This document shows positions 9,799 to 18,103 of a stretch of DNA of 64,000 nt, piece by piece. Position numbers and translations under genes: made by a program. Source of the stretch: Brevirhabdus pacifica. Lineage in GTDB: Bacteria > Pseudomonadota > Alphaproteobacteria > Rhodobacterales > Rhodobacteraceae. Below the pieces are notes generated by a model that was not told the DNA's origin, searched no databases, and saw only the letters and a list, made by a program, of their open reading frames with translations. The number at the start of each line of letters is the position of its first letter. The stretch's first letter is position 1. Where the stretch lies: positions 1,860,001-1,924,000 of the forward strand of contig NZ_PGFI01000011.1 of the NCBI RefSeq assembly GCF_002797755.1, read 5' to 3'.

Positions 9799-10743
9799 TC
9801 AGCCCTCGGCGCTTGCCAATGCTGGCAGGTGAACCGCGTAATCGCCCAGAAGCGCGGAGTATTCATTCAGGATCGCGGGCACCAGAACCTTTCTGAGGGC
9901 CGGCAGAAGCCTTTGATCCAAGGTCTTGGAGACCACAAAATAAAGCGTCCGCGACAGGCGTGAACAGTCGATGGGACGGGCGCAGATCAGACCCTTCCGC
10001 GCCTCTTCCGCCATGGCTCCATAAGGCATGATGCTTGTCGCCGCCCCCTGCTGCACAAGCTTCTTGATGGCCGATTGGGACTGGACCTCGAAGGCGACGG
10101 TCATGTCCAGCGTGTAGTGCTGCGCCGTCTCGTCGACCATTTGCCAGATCATGTCCCGATGGCTCAGCAAGGCCAGGTTCGGGGTCAGCGCCTCTTCCAG
10201 CGAGATAGGCTGCCAGCTTTTCTCGGGATCCGGCGCGCTGACAAAGAACAGCCGCTCTTCCAGCAGCGCATAGCGCGAACTGTGATCGTCCTCGGCGATG
10301 TTGAACGCGAGCGCACAGTCGATCTCGGCGGTCTCCAGCGCCGAAACCAGGCGAAAGGACAGACCTTCCACGAACTGGACGGCCGCGACCTTGCCGATGG
10401 TCCCGGCCAGGTCGAAGACGCGCGCCCCCAGAAGATCCATGACGCTGGGGGTCAGCCCCATATTGACCCGGGGGCGGCCCGGGTCGGCAAGCTCGCGGAT
10501 GTCCTGCACCGTATCGTCCAGCAGCTTCTGGACCTGGCGGGCGCGCTCGGCAAAAAGGCGGCCGGCTTCGGTCAGCCCCACCCCCCGCGAATGGCGGGTG
10601 ATGAGTTCGGTGCCCAGCTCCTCCTCGAGATTCCTGATCTGAAGACCCAGGGCCGTCTGCGCGATATTGAGGGATTGCGCAGCCCGGCTGAGATTTTCTG
10701 TCTCTGACGCTTTGATGAAATATTTCAGCTGCTTGAGGTTCAT
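9799..10743 (-). CDS. LysR-family transcriptional regulator
   Basis: A 314-residue LysR regulator with the N-terminal helix-turn-helix (NLKQLKYFIKASETENLSRA opening, then IAQTALGLQIRNLEEELG) and a two-lobed effector-binding domain. ATG 10743 gives the standard LysR length; the frame runs further upstream but without family similarity. It is divergent from the Pht5-like decarboxylase gene, so it probably controls the decarboxylase/transporter operon in response to the aromatic substrate. The 158-base divergent region holds two direct ATATTC copies (about 10799-10811) that could belong to its binding site; that is only suggestive. Confidence 0.88.
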   Translation of the reverse strand: MNLKQLKYFIKASETENLSRAAQSLNIAQTALGLQIRNLEEELGTELITRHSRGVGLTEAGRLFAERARQVQKLLDDTVQDIRELADPGRPRVNMGLTPSVMDLLGARVFDLAGTIGKVAAVQFVEGLSFRLVSALETAEIDCALAFNIAEDDHSSRYALLEERLFFVSAPDPEKSWQPISLEEALTPNLALLSHRDMIWQMVDETAQHYTLDMTVAFEVQSQSAIKKLVQQGAATSIMPYGAMAEEARKGLICARPIDCSRLSRTLYFVVSKTLDQRLLPALRKVLVPAILNEYSALLGDYAVHLPALASAEG

Positions 10744-10901
10744 TCCCGCCCCGTTCCGTTCAGGCCCATGCGCCCAGCCCAAAGATTTTCTTTGGGCTAT
10801 ATTCCATATTCTATGTTGGACGGCACGTCCAGCGGCAGGCACCCTTCCATTCGACAGGCGCGCGCGGGCCCGCGCCAGGAAAATGATGTGGGGGGATGCC
10901 A

Positions 10902-11891
10902 ATGCGCAAGACGATCAACTTCGGATGCTGGGATTACGATCGGATGGCCCCGATCATGGATGGGCGGGTCAGGCCCCAGGGCATCGACCTGAACTTTCTG
11001 AACATGCCGGTCGAAGAGACGTTCTTCCGCATGCTCAGGAACCAGGAATTCGAGGCCTCCGAGCTTTCGCTGTCGTCCTATGTCGTCTCGCTGCACAAGC
11101 CCGAGCGGCCTTTCGTTGCCATTCCGGTCTTCCCCTCCCGCTTTTTCCGCCACAGCTCGATCTACGTGAATGCGGATAGCGGCATCGACCGGCCCGAGGA
11201 CCTCGTGGGCAAGCGCGTCGGCTGCCCGGAATACCAGATGACGGCCCCGGTCTGGATCCGCGGCATCCTCAGCGACGATTTCGGCGTCAACGTCGACTCG
11301 GTGACCTATTACACCGGCGGCGAGGAAGAGCCGAACCGCAGCGAGAAGCTGAAGCTCGACCTGCCCGACAACATCAAGGTGGTGCCGATCGGCCCCGACA
11401 AGACCCTGTCGCAGATGCTTCACGACGGCGAGATTGACGCCCTCTACACGGCGCGCAAGCCAAGCACCTATTCCGGGCCGAACGGCAAGGTCCGGCGCCT
11501 GTTCGAAAACTTCCCCGAGGTCGAGAAGGCCTATTTCGCGCGCACCGGCATCTTTCCGATCATGCACACGGTCGGCATCCGGCGCGCGGATTACGAGGCC
11601 GACCCCTGGATCTGCCAATCGCTGCTGAAGGCCTTCAGCGAGGCCAAGGACATCACCATGCAGAGCCTGTCGGAAACGGCGGCCCTGAAGGCGATGCTGC
11701 CCTGGGCGGCCGCGCATTTCGAAGAGGCGCAAGCCACGCTTGGCCCCGACTACTGGCCCTACGGATTCGACAGGAACCGCGAAACGATCGCGACCTTCCT
11801 GCGCTACTCCCACGAGCAAGGGCTGTCCCCGCGCATCCTGGAGCCCGAGGAGATCTTCGCCAAGGAAACGCTGGAGGCCTTCGTGATCTGA
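10902..11891 (+). CDS. 4,5-dihydroxyphthalate decarboxylase-like protein (Pht5 family)
   Basis: A 329-residue soluble protein of the 4,5-dihydroxyphthalate decarboxylase family, whose founding member Pht5 converts 4,5-dihydroxyphthalate to protocatechuate. The family fold is like a type 2 periplasmic binding protein but there is no signal peptide here. Family segments seen are FGCWDYDRMAPIMDG near the start, ELSLSSYVVS, FPSRFFRHSSIYVN, and IFPIMHTVGIRR. ATG 10902 is favoured over ATG 10896 because GGGGGGA sits at proper distance. The gene heads an operon with a TctC-like binding protein and a TctA-TctB permease. It could act on a related o-dicarboxylated catechol rather than phthalate itself. 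Confidence 0.8.
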   Translation: MRKTINFGCWDYDRMAPIMDGRVRPQGIDLNFLNMPVEETFFRMLRNQEFEASELSLSSYVVSLHKPERPFVAIPVFPSRFFRHSSIYVNADSGIDRPEDLVGKRVGCPEYQMTAPVWIRGILSDDFGVNVDSVTYYTGGEEEPNRSEKLKLDLPDNIKVVPIGPDKTLSQMLHDGEIDALYTARKPSTYSGPNGKVRRLFENFPEVEKAYFARTGIFPIMHTVGIRRADYEADPWICQSLLKAFSEAKDITMQSLSETAALKAMLPWAAAHFEEAQATLGPDYWPYGFDRNRETIATFLRYSHEQGLSPRILEPEEIFAKETLEAFVI

Positions 11892-11931
11892 AGCGCCATC
11901 CAGACAAAGATGAACATCAGGGAGGAAAACG

Positions 11932-12954
11932 ATGTCACTACTCAAATACATGAAGTCGGTCGCGGCGGTTGCGGCGATTGCACTGCCGGGCGCCGTCTCG
12001 GCACAGTCGGTCGAGGAGTTCTATTCCGGCAAGACGCTGGAGCTTTACATCGGCTACAGCGTCGGCGGCGGCTACGACACCTATGCGCGCGTGATCGCCT
12101 CGCACATGGGCAAGCACATCCCGGGCAACCCCACGATCGTTGCCACCAACATGCCCGGCGCCGGCAGCCTGCGCCTGGCGAACTGGCTTTACGAGGCCGC
12201 GCCGCGTGACGGTTCGGTCATCGGGACCATCGCCCGCGCCGCCCCCTTTGAGCCGCTGCTCCAGAATGAGGCCGCGACCTTCGATGCTGCCAAGTTCAAC
12301 TACATCGGCAACGCCAACACCGAGTATTCGCTTTGCGCCGCGATGTCCGACGCCGACATCTCGAATATCGACGATCTGCGCGCCAAGGAACTGCTTGTCG
12401 GCGGCACGGGTGCGGCCTCGGACCCCAACAAACAGGCCAATGTCGCCAACACGGCGCTGGGAACCAAGATGAAGATCATCGACGGCTATCCCGGCGGCAA
12501 CGACATCGTCCTCGCGATGGAGCGCGGCGAGGTCATGGGCCGCTGTGGCTGGTCGTGGTCCACCATCAAGGCGACCAAGGCCGATCTTCTCGAAAGCGGC
12601 AAGATCAAGCTGCTGCTCCAGTTCGCCGCCAAATCGCACCCTGAACTGACCGAGGTCCCGCTTGTCACCGACATCGCCGAGACCGACGAGGCGAAGGGCA
12701 TGCTCAACTTCATCATCGCACCGCAGGAAATGGGCCGCCCCTATGTCGCCCCTCCCGGCGTGCCGCAGGACCGTGTGGACGCGCTGCGCAAGGCGTTCAT
12801 GGACACGATGCAGGATCCCGAGTTCCTGAAGGCCGCGGCCGAGGCCGGGCTTGAGATCACCCCCTCCGACGGGGAGCAGCTTCAGCAGATCGTCGAGTCG
12901 GTCTACGCAACCGACCCCGCGGTCATCGCGAAGGTGATCGAAGCCACCAACTGA
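11932..12954 (+). CDS. Tripartite tricarboxylate transporter substrate-binding protein (TctC/Bug family)
   Basis: A 340-residue exported binding protein with a clear signal peptide (residues 1-24, cleavage near VSAQS) and the family segments GYSVGGGYDTYARVIASHMGKHIPGNP and NMPGAG near the ligand pocket. Bug/TctC proteins bind carboxylates and deliver them to a TctA-TctB permease. A good ribosome binding site (GGGAGGAAA) precedes ATG 11932. The fused permease is encoded two genes downstream. The setting with a Pht5-like decarboxylase suggests an aromatic carboxylate ligand, as in the TphC/TctAB terephthalate uptake system; the ligand is inferred, not shown. Confidence 0.88.
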   Translation: MSLLKYMKSVAAVAAIALPGAVSAQSVEEFYSGKTLELYIGYSVGGGYDTYARVIASHMGKHIPGNPTIVATNMPGAGSLRLANWLYEAAPRDGSVIGTIARAAPFEPLLQNEAATFDAAKFNYIGNANTEYSLCAAMSDADISNIDDLRAKELLVGGTGAASDPNKQANVANTALGTKMKIIDGYPGGNDIVLAMERGEVMGRCGWSWSTIKATKADLLESGKIKLLLQFAAKSHPELTEVPLVTDIAETDEAKGMLNFIIAPQEMGRPYVAPPGVPQDRVDALRKAFMDTMQDPEFLKAAAEAGLEITPSDGEQLQQIVESVYATDPAVIAKVIEATN

Positions 12955-13027
12955 GAAGGCGCGGCGACCGGCCCGGTGCCGGTCGTCGCCAATCGCGCTG
13001 CCAGAAGACGGCCGGGGAGGGAAGGTC

Positions 13028-13866
13028 ATGGGTCTGAAAGATATCCTGGTGCCCTATAACGGCAGCAGCTCGGCAAGCCACGCCCTCGCACAGGCGCTGT
13101 CCCTGGCATCCGAGCGTGACGGCCACGTCACCGGATGCTTCCCGTACGAAGCCTCACAACTCCTGGGCCCCTCGACCTGCCGATGAGCCGCGGCCTGAGA
13201 GAGGAATTCCGCAAGATCGCGGAGCGCCTGGAGAACGAGGCGCGCAAGACCGTCGAGGCCCGTTTTTTCCAGGAGGCCGAGACCTTCGCCGCGCAGGACA
13301 GGCTTCACTGCCTCAAGCTTGCTGGCAATGCCGACCTGGCCATCACCAAGGCCGCACGGCATTACGACCTGACAGTGCTGGGGGCCCGTGCCCACGATGA
13401 CGACCCGGAAACCCGCCAGGTCCGTCCCGATGTAATTGCCCTGCGCAGCGGCAAGCCCGTCCTCATCGTGCCAGGCCGCAAGCCCGGCACGTCGCTGGGG
13501 CGCCGCGTGGTCATCGGCTGGGACGGCAAGCGCGCGGCCGCGCGCACGGTGGGCGAGTTGCTGCAACTGTTCGGTCCCGTCGACGAGGCGTTCGTGCTTC
13601 GCATCGGCCCGCCCGACGAGGCCGCCGATTACTGGAGCGAGCAGCTGTGCGCCCATTTCGCCCGGCACGACAGCGTCGCATCGCCCGTGCGACGCGACGC
13701 GCGCGGATCCATCGCTAGGACGATCCTGGGCTTTTGCGAGGAGGTCGGCGCCGACCTGCTGGCGATGGGCGCCTACGAGCATTCGAAGTTCAGCGAGGAT
13801 GTGCTGGGCGGCACGACGAACGACATTCTGAAACATCTGAACATTCCCGTTTTCATGGCCCATTGA
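13028..13866 (+). pseudogene. Universal stress protein (UspA family) with a -1 frame change
   Basis: Reading from ATG 13028 (good ribosome binding site AGGGAAGG) gives a typical UspA opening, MGLKDILVPYNGSSSASHAL, running to VTGCFPYEASQLLGP. This frame stops at 13184-13186. The rest of the protein (LDLPMSRGLREEF to the stop at 13864-13866) is in the -1 frame, with UspA features such as LTVLGARA, LRSGKPVLIVPG, and a second half with LLAMGAYEHSKFSEDVLGGTT. One extra C in the CCCC run at 13168-13171 would restore a single frame of about 279 residues. The cause may be a real mutation, a sequencing error or frameshifting at the G-GGC-CCC heptamer (13165-13171). It sits between two transporter genes. 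Confidence 0.8.
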
Positions 13867-13957
13867 GCGCTGCGCGACCGGCCCTCCTGCCGGGTTTCAC
13901 GCGCGTATTCTCCGGTTCGGAAATCGCGGAAAGAAAGAACAAAGGTCTCGACGCAAA

Positions 13958-16000
13958 ATGATCGAAAGCCTCGCTGACGCATTATTCCTGGTCCTGCAAT
14001 TCGAGCGGCTGATCTACCTGGCAGCGGGGGTGATGCTGGGCCTGATGCTGGGCATCCTGCCCGGCGTGGGCGGCGTGGCCGGCATGGCCCTGCTGCTGCC
14101 CTTCACCTTCGGGATGGACCCGATCGCGGCCTTTGCCTTCATGCTGGGCCTGTCGTCCGTGGCGGCCACCTCCGATACCATCCCGGCGGTGCTGTTCGGC
14201 GTGCCGGGCACGCAGGCCTCACAGGCGACTGTGATCGACGGTCACGCCATGGCCCGCAAGGGCGAAGCGGGCCGGGCGCTGGCCGCCGCTTATGTCTCGT
14301 CGGTGATTGGCGGGTTGTTCGGCGCCTTCCTTCTGGCGCTGACGATCCCCATCCTGCGCCCCGTCATGCTTTACATCGGCTCGCCCGAGCTACTGGCCTG
14401 TTCGATCTTCGGGATTTCCATGGTCGCGGTCCTGGCCGGAAGCTCCCCCCTGCGCGGACTGGGGGTCGCGGGGTTCGGCATCTTGCTTTCCATGATCGGC
14501 AGCGATCCCCAGGGCGGTGATTTGCGCTGGACGCTTGGGACGACCTATCTTTACGACGGGCTGCCGCTGCTGCCCATCGCGCTGGGGCTTTTCGCCCTGC
14601 CCGAGCTTTGCGACCTGGCGATCCGCCGCGTGGCCATTGCCAGCAAGACCCGCCACGAGGTCCGCGAAGGGATGCTGCGCGGGGCCCAAGACGCGTTGCG
14701 CAACTGGTGGCTGATCCTGCGCTGTTCGGGGATCGGCGCGGCGCTTGGCGCCATGCCGGGGCTGGGATCCTCCATCATCGACTGGTTCGCCTATGGCTTT
14801 GCCGCACGCAACGTAAAGGGCGCCCGCGAAAGCTTTGGTACGGGCGACGTGCGCGGCGTGATCGCCCCCGAAAGCGCCAACAACGCCGCCACCAGCGGTG
14901 CGCTGGTCCCGACCATCGCCTTCGGTGTGCCCGGAAGCGCCAGCATGGCCATCCTGCTTGGCGCCTTCCTCATCCATGGCCTGCAACCCGGGCCGGCGAT
15001 GCTGACCACCAATCTGTCGATCACCTATTCCATGGTCTGGAGTGTCGCCATCGCCAACATCCTCGGCGCGGGCGTCTGCTTTGCCATGAGCGGTCAGATG
15101 GCCAAGATCGCGACGCTTCGCTACACGCTCATCATGCCGATGATCCTCAGCATCGTTTACCTGGGCGCATTTCAGGGCAACCGGGATTGGGGCGATCTGT
15201 TCGCACTGCTTGCGTTTGGCGTCCTGGGTTGGGTGATGAAAAGCCTCCGCTGGCCGCGCCCGCCGCTGATTCTCGGCTTCGTGCTGGGCGCAATCATCGA
15301 ACGCTATCTGTTCATCTCCATCGCCCGCTATTCCTACGAATGGCTTTTGCGGCCCGCCGTCCTCGTGCTGCTGCTCGCGGCGGTGGTGATGGTGCTGCGT
15401 CCCTTCATCGGCGAAATCATCGAGCGGCGCCGCAGCGGCGCCCAGGGACTGCCCTTCCACGCGCCGACCTTCCACCTCACCGACATCTTCACGGGCCTTC
15501 TGGTCGTGGCGGTCGGCTGGATGGTGTTCGAGGCCGCGGGCTTTTCCGACAAGGCAAGGCTTGCCCCTCTCAGCGTCGGCATCGCCACCTTCGCGGTGCT
15601 GGTCCTCAGCCTTCTGAACCAGGTGCTGCGCCGGCCGGGCCGCGCGGCGGCGGTCGGGGTGGCCGGCGGGGCCGTCCGCAAGGAGGTGCACCTCGACCTG
15701 GTGGAGGATTATCAGGGCCTGTCGGTGGGCACGGTCGTCCTGCGCGGATCGATCTTCTTCGGCTGGATGCTGGCTTTCATGGCACTGATGGCCCTGATCG
15801 GCCTCATCCCGACCGTCTTCCTGTTCATCGTGGCCTACATGCGCCTCGAGAACCGCGAGCCGTGGAAGCTGGTCCTGCCGATCGCCCTGGGAACCACCAC
15901 GTTCATCTACGTGGTCTTCGACGTGTTCCTGACCATCCCCTGGCCAAGCACGGTGCTGGGCACGCTGGTGCCGGCGCTCAAGTCGCTGCCATCGATCTGA
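13958..16000 (+). CDS. Fused TctA-TctB tripartite tricarboxylate transporter permease
   Basis: A 680-residue membrane protein, much longer than a normal TctA (about 500). Residues 1-500 are a TctA large permease, with its LGILPGVGGVAGMALLLPFT motif near the start and GVPGSASMAILLGAF in the second half. The remainder (from about residue 505, FHLTDIFTGLLVVAVGWMVF) has the four-helix pattern of TctB (DUF1468). The small and large membrane subunits of the transporter are therefore one polypeptide. With the TctC-like protein at 11932 it should form a complete secondary uptake system. A strong terminator follows 20 bases downstream, closing the operon that starts at 10902. Confidence 0.88.
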   Translation: MIESLADALFLVLQFERLIYLAAGVMLGLMLGILPGVGGVAGMALLLPFTFGMDPIAAFAFMLGLSSVAATSDTIPAVLFGVPGTQASQATVIDGHAMARKGEAGRALAAAYVSSVIGGLFGAFLLALTIPILRPVMLYIGSPELLACSIFGISMVAVLAGSSPLRGLGVAGFGILLSMIGSDPQGGDLRWTLGTTYLYDGLPLLPIALGLFALPELCDLAIRRVAIASKTRHEVREGMLRGAQDALRNWWLILRCSGIGAALGAMPGLGSSIIDWFAYGFAARNVKGARESFGTGDVRGVIAPESANNAATSGALVPTIAFGVPGSASMAILLGAFLIHGLQPGPAMLTTNLSITYSMVWSVAIANILGAGVCFAMSGQMAKIATLRYTLIMPMILSIVYLGAFQGNRDWGDLFALLAFGVLGWVMKSLRWPRPPLILGFVLGAIIERYLFISIARYSYEWLLRPAVLVLLLAAVVMVLRPFIGEIIERRRSGAQGLPFHAPTFHLTDIFTGLLVVAVGWMVFEAAGFSDKARLAPLSVGIATFAVLVLSLLNQVLRRPGRAAAVGVAGGAVRKEVHLDLVEDYQGLSVGTVVLRGSIFFGWMLAFMALMALIGLIPTVFLFIVAYMRLENREPWKLVLPIALGTTTFIYVVFDVFLTIPWPSTVLGTLVPALKSLPSI

Positions 16001-16020
16001 GGCTGGTATCGACCATCAAG

Positions 16021-16042
16021 GGGGCGCCGCGGCGCCCCTTTT
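16021..16042. terminator. Rho-independent terminator after the tctAB gene
   Basis: GGGGCGCC (16021-16028), GC, then GGCGCCCC (16031-16038), directly followed by TTTT. It lies between the convergent permease and MarR genes and serves the forward operon; the reverse strand also shows a few Ts after the stem. Confidence 0.85.
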
Positions 16043-16080
16043 CGTGTCCGGGATCTGGGGGCGACACCAGAGACCCGAAA

Positions 16081-16518
16081 TCAGTCGGCGTTATCCAGGT
16101 TGGCGATGACCTTGGACAGCATCTTGCGCAGGGCTGCTTTCTGCGTCTCGCGAAAACCGCGCAGGGCGATGTCGTTCACCTCCACGGCAAGCGGTACAAG
16201 TTCGGCCTCAAGCGCGCGCCCCGCCTCCGTCAGCTCGATATAGACGGTCTTCTTGTCGCCGTCCCGCTTGCGCCGGGTGACATAGCCCAGCTTGTCGAGG
16301 GCCTGAACGGCCGTCACCGTCGCCGGCTTTGCAATGCTTGCCCGGAGGCTGAGCTCGGTCACGCTCAGAGAATCCTGATTCCAGAGGATGCGCAGGATCG
16401 TCCAGTGGCTGTAGGCAATGTCATGCCTGGCCAGTCGATCCTGCAAGGCCCGGGAGGTGGCCTTGCTGGCCAGTTTCAGCAGGTGCGCCATGCGATCGGC
16501 ATTGGGGTTGTGTAACAT
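16081..16518 (-). CDS. MarR-family transcriptional regulator
   Basis: A 145-residue MarR protein with the central winged helix-turn-helix (SVTELSLRASIAKPATVTAV, then the wing YVTRRKRDGDKKTVYIELT) and flanking dimerisation helices. AGGAG lies before ATG 16518. It is divergent from the Rieske oxygenase gene, and the spacer contains a 22-base inverted repeat near the oxygenase start, so it is likely a ligand-released repressor of the ring-oxygenation operon. The ligand is unknown; an aromatic acid or a CoA ester would be usual for the family. Confidence 0.88.
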   Translation of the reverse strand: MLHNPNADRMAHLLKLASKATSRALQDRLARHDIAYSHWTILRILWNQDSLSVTELSLRASIAKPATVTAVQALDKLGYVTRRKRDGDKKTVYIELTEAGRALEAELVPLAVEVNDIALRGFRETQKAALRKMLSKVIANLDNAD

Positions 16519-16585
16519 GTTCCGCTCCTGGCCGCTGTCCGGTTCTTGCGCCCGGCGCCTACCGCATATTGGTAGGCCATTAACG

Positions 16586-16596
16586 ATATCAGATAT
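16586..16596. promoter_or_regulatory. Palindrome ATATC-A-GATAT before marR
   Basis: A perfect 11-base palindrome, 68 bases upstream of the MarR start codon in an AT-rich spacer. It could be an autoregulatory site, but it does not match the stronger inverted repeat at 16656-16677. Confidence 0.35.
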
Positions 16597-16655
16597 GAAT
16601 AAGTCAACATACGCTGACGGAATAGAGATTTTTGACCGTTGACGACTCGCGCTAC

Positions 16656-16677
16656 TATTGTTATTCGCTTAACAATA
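16656..16677. promoter_or_regulatory. 22-base inverted repeat, candidate MarR operator
   Basis: TATTGTTA (16656-16663), six bases, TAACAATA (16670-16677): arms are perfect reverse complements, with the size and symmetry of a MarR operator. It lies 51 bases before the oxygenase ATG, in the region expected for its promoter. Confidence 0.7.
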
Positions 16678-16728
16678 TCTGCGGGGCGACCCACGTGCGC
16701 CGACACAGCCAAGAGAAGGAAGCCTGAG

Positions 16729-18003
16729 ATGCTGACCCAAGAACAGAACGACATGCTCACTCGCGTTGGTGCCGGAACGCCCGCGGGGGAGCTGATGCGG
16801 CGCTACTGGCACCCCATCGCCGCGATGGAGGACCTGAAGGAAAAATGGTCCATCCCGGTGCGCATCCTGGGCGAGGATCTGGTGCTGTTTCGTGACCGCC
16901 AGGGCCGTCTTGGCCTGCTGGATCGCCACTGTCCCCACCGCCGCGCATCGCTTGTGAACGGTATCCCCACCCAGGAGGGCATCCGCTGCCCCTACCACGG
17001 CTGGGCCTTCGGACATGACGGGCAGTGCCTGGAACAGCCGAACGAGCCCGAAGGCTCCTCCTTCTGCCAGAAGATCAAGACCAAGGCCTACAAGGTCGAG
17101 GAGCTGGGCGGCATGATCTGGGCCTACATGGGGCCCGACCCCGCCCCCCTGCTGCCGCGCGTCGACGGCTTTGTCGAGCCTGGCACCGTCCGGATGATGG
17201 GTCGGACCGTCATCCCGATCAACTGGCTCCAGGCCATGGAAAACTCGCTCGACCCGATCCATACCGAGTGGCTGCACGGCCACCTCTACGAGTTCGTGAA
17301 AGAGCAGGAGAACGTGAAGGTCGCGATCAGCGCGCCCCACGCCAAGATCGCTTTCAAGGAATTCGAATACGGCATCACCAAGCACCGGCTGCTGGTGGGC
17401 CAGTCCGAGGAATCCGACGACTGGAAGGTCGGCCACCCGATCATGTTCCCCAACACCCTGTCGGTCGGAAACGGCGACGAGAACTCGCGCTACTACGCGT
17501 TCCAGATCCGTGTCCCCATGGATGACGAGAACACGCTTCACATTTGGTATACGGCCTACGTGCCGCCCGCGGACGCCAAGGTGCCCGCCCACCTGACCGA
17601 GAAGCTTCACACCTACGAGGTGCCGATCTACGACGAGAACGGCGAGTTCATCGTCGACAATGTCGACGGCCAGGACATGATGGCCTGGATTTCCCAGGGC
17701 CGGATCACCGACCGCACCGCCGAGAACCTCGGCTCGACCGACCAGGGCGTCGCCGCCTACCGCCGGATGCTGCGCCGCGAGATCAAGAAGGTCGAGGCGG
17801 GCGAGGATCCGATGTGCGTCTTCCGCGATCCCGCCGAGAACGAGCGGATCGACCTGCCCAACGAGAAGAAGAAGCACCACAACAGCGACGGCATGAAAAG
17901 CTGGCTGATGCGGACCCATATGCGCTTCTCGCCGATCCTCGACGACCTTGTCGAAATCTACGAGCCCAGCAAGGAAGAGCTTCTGACCGCCGACGCGGTC
18001 TGA
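16729..18003 (+). CDS. Rieske non-haem iron ring-hydroxylating oxygenase (phthalate 4,5-dioxygenase-like)
   Basis: A 424-residue oxygenase subunit. The Rieske [2Fe-2S] ligands are Cys68-X-His70 and Cys87-X2-His90 (CPH...CPYH). The mononuclear iron site is in NSLDPIHTEWLHG with Asp175 bridging and His178, His183 as ligands. Length and the opening MLTQEQNDMLTRVG resemble the oxygenase of phthalate 4,5-dioxygenase (Pht3/OphA2 group), which adds O2 to an aromatic acid to give a cis-dihydrodiol. Start is ATG 16729, with AAGGA upstream. The electron donor is probably the PDR-type reductase at 20499. There is no small beta subunit, as expected for this homomultimeric class. Vanillate-type O-demethylation is an alternative activity. 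Confidence 0.87.
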   Translation: MLTQEQNDMLTRVGAGTPAGELMRRYWHPIAAMEDLKEKWSIPVRILGEDLVLFRDRQGRLGLLDRHCPHRRASLVNGIPTQEGIRCPYHGWAFGHDGQCLEQPNEPEGSSFCQKIKTKAYKVEELGGMIWAYMGPDPAPLLPRVDGFVEPGTVRMMGRTVIPINWLQAMENSLDPIHTEWLHGHLYEFVKEQENVKVAISAPHAKIAFKEFEYGITKHRLLVGQSEESDDWKVGHPIMFPNTLSVGNGDENSRYYAFQIRVPMDDENTLHIWYTAYVPPADAKVPAHLTEKLHTYEVPIYDENGEFIVDNVDGQDMMAWISQGRITDRTAENLGSTDQGVAAYRRMLRREIKKVEAGEDPMCVFRDPAENERIDLPNEKKKHHNSDGMKSWLMRTHMRFSPILDDLVEIYEPSKEELLTADAV

Positions 18004-18004
18004 T

Positions 18005-18074
18005 CCCCGCCCTTGCGGGGCAGAGGCATCCCCTGCCCCGACCTGAAGATCCCGCCGGCATCATAGCCGGCGGG
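18005..18074 (+). other. Three stem-loops between oxygenase and dehydrogenase genes
   Basis: CCCCGC/GCGGGG (18005-18020), GGGGCAG/CTGCCCC (18017-18039, partly exclusive with the first), and CCCGCCGGC/GCCGGCGGG with a 6-base loop (18051-18074). None is followed by a T run. They probably attenuate read-through or protect the upstream message, favouring more oxygenase than the downstream enzymes. Confidence 0.55.
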
Positions 18075-18103
18075 AAATCCCCTCCCCTCCGAAAGTGCGC
18101 GCA

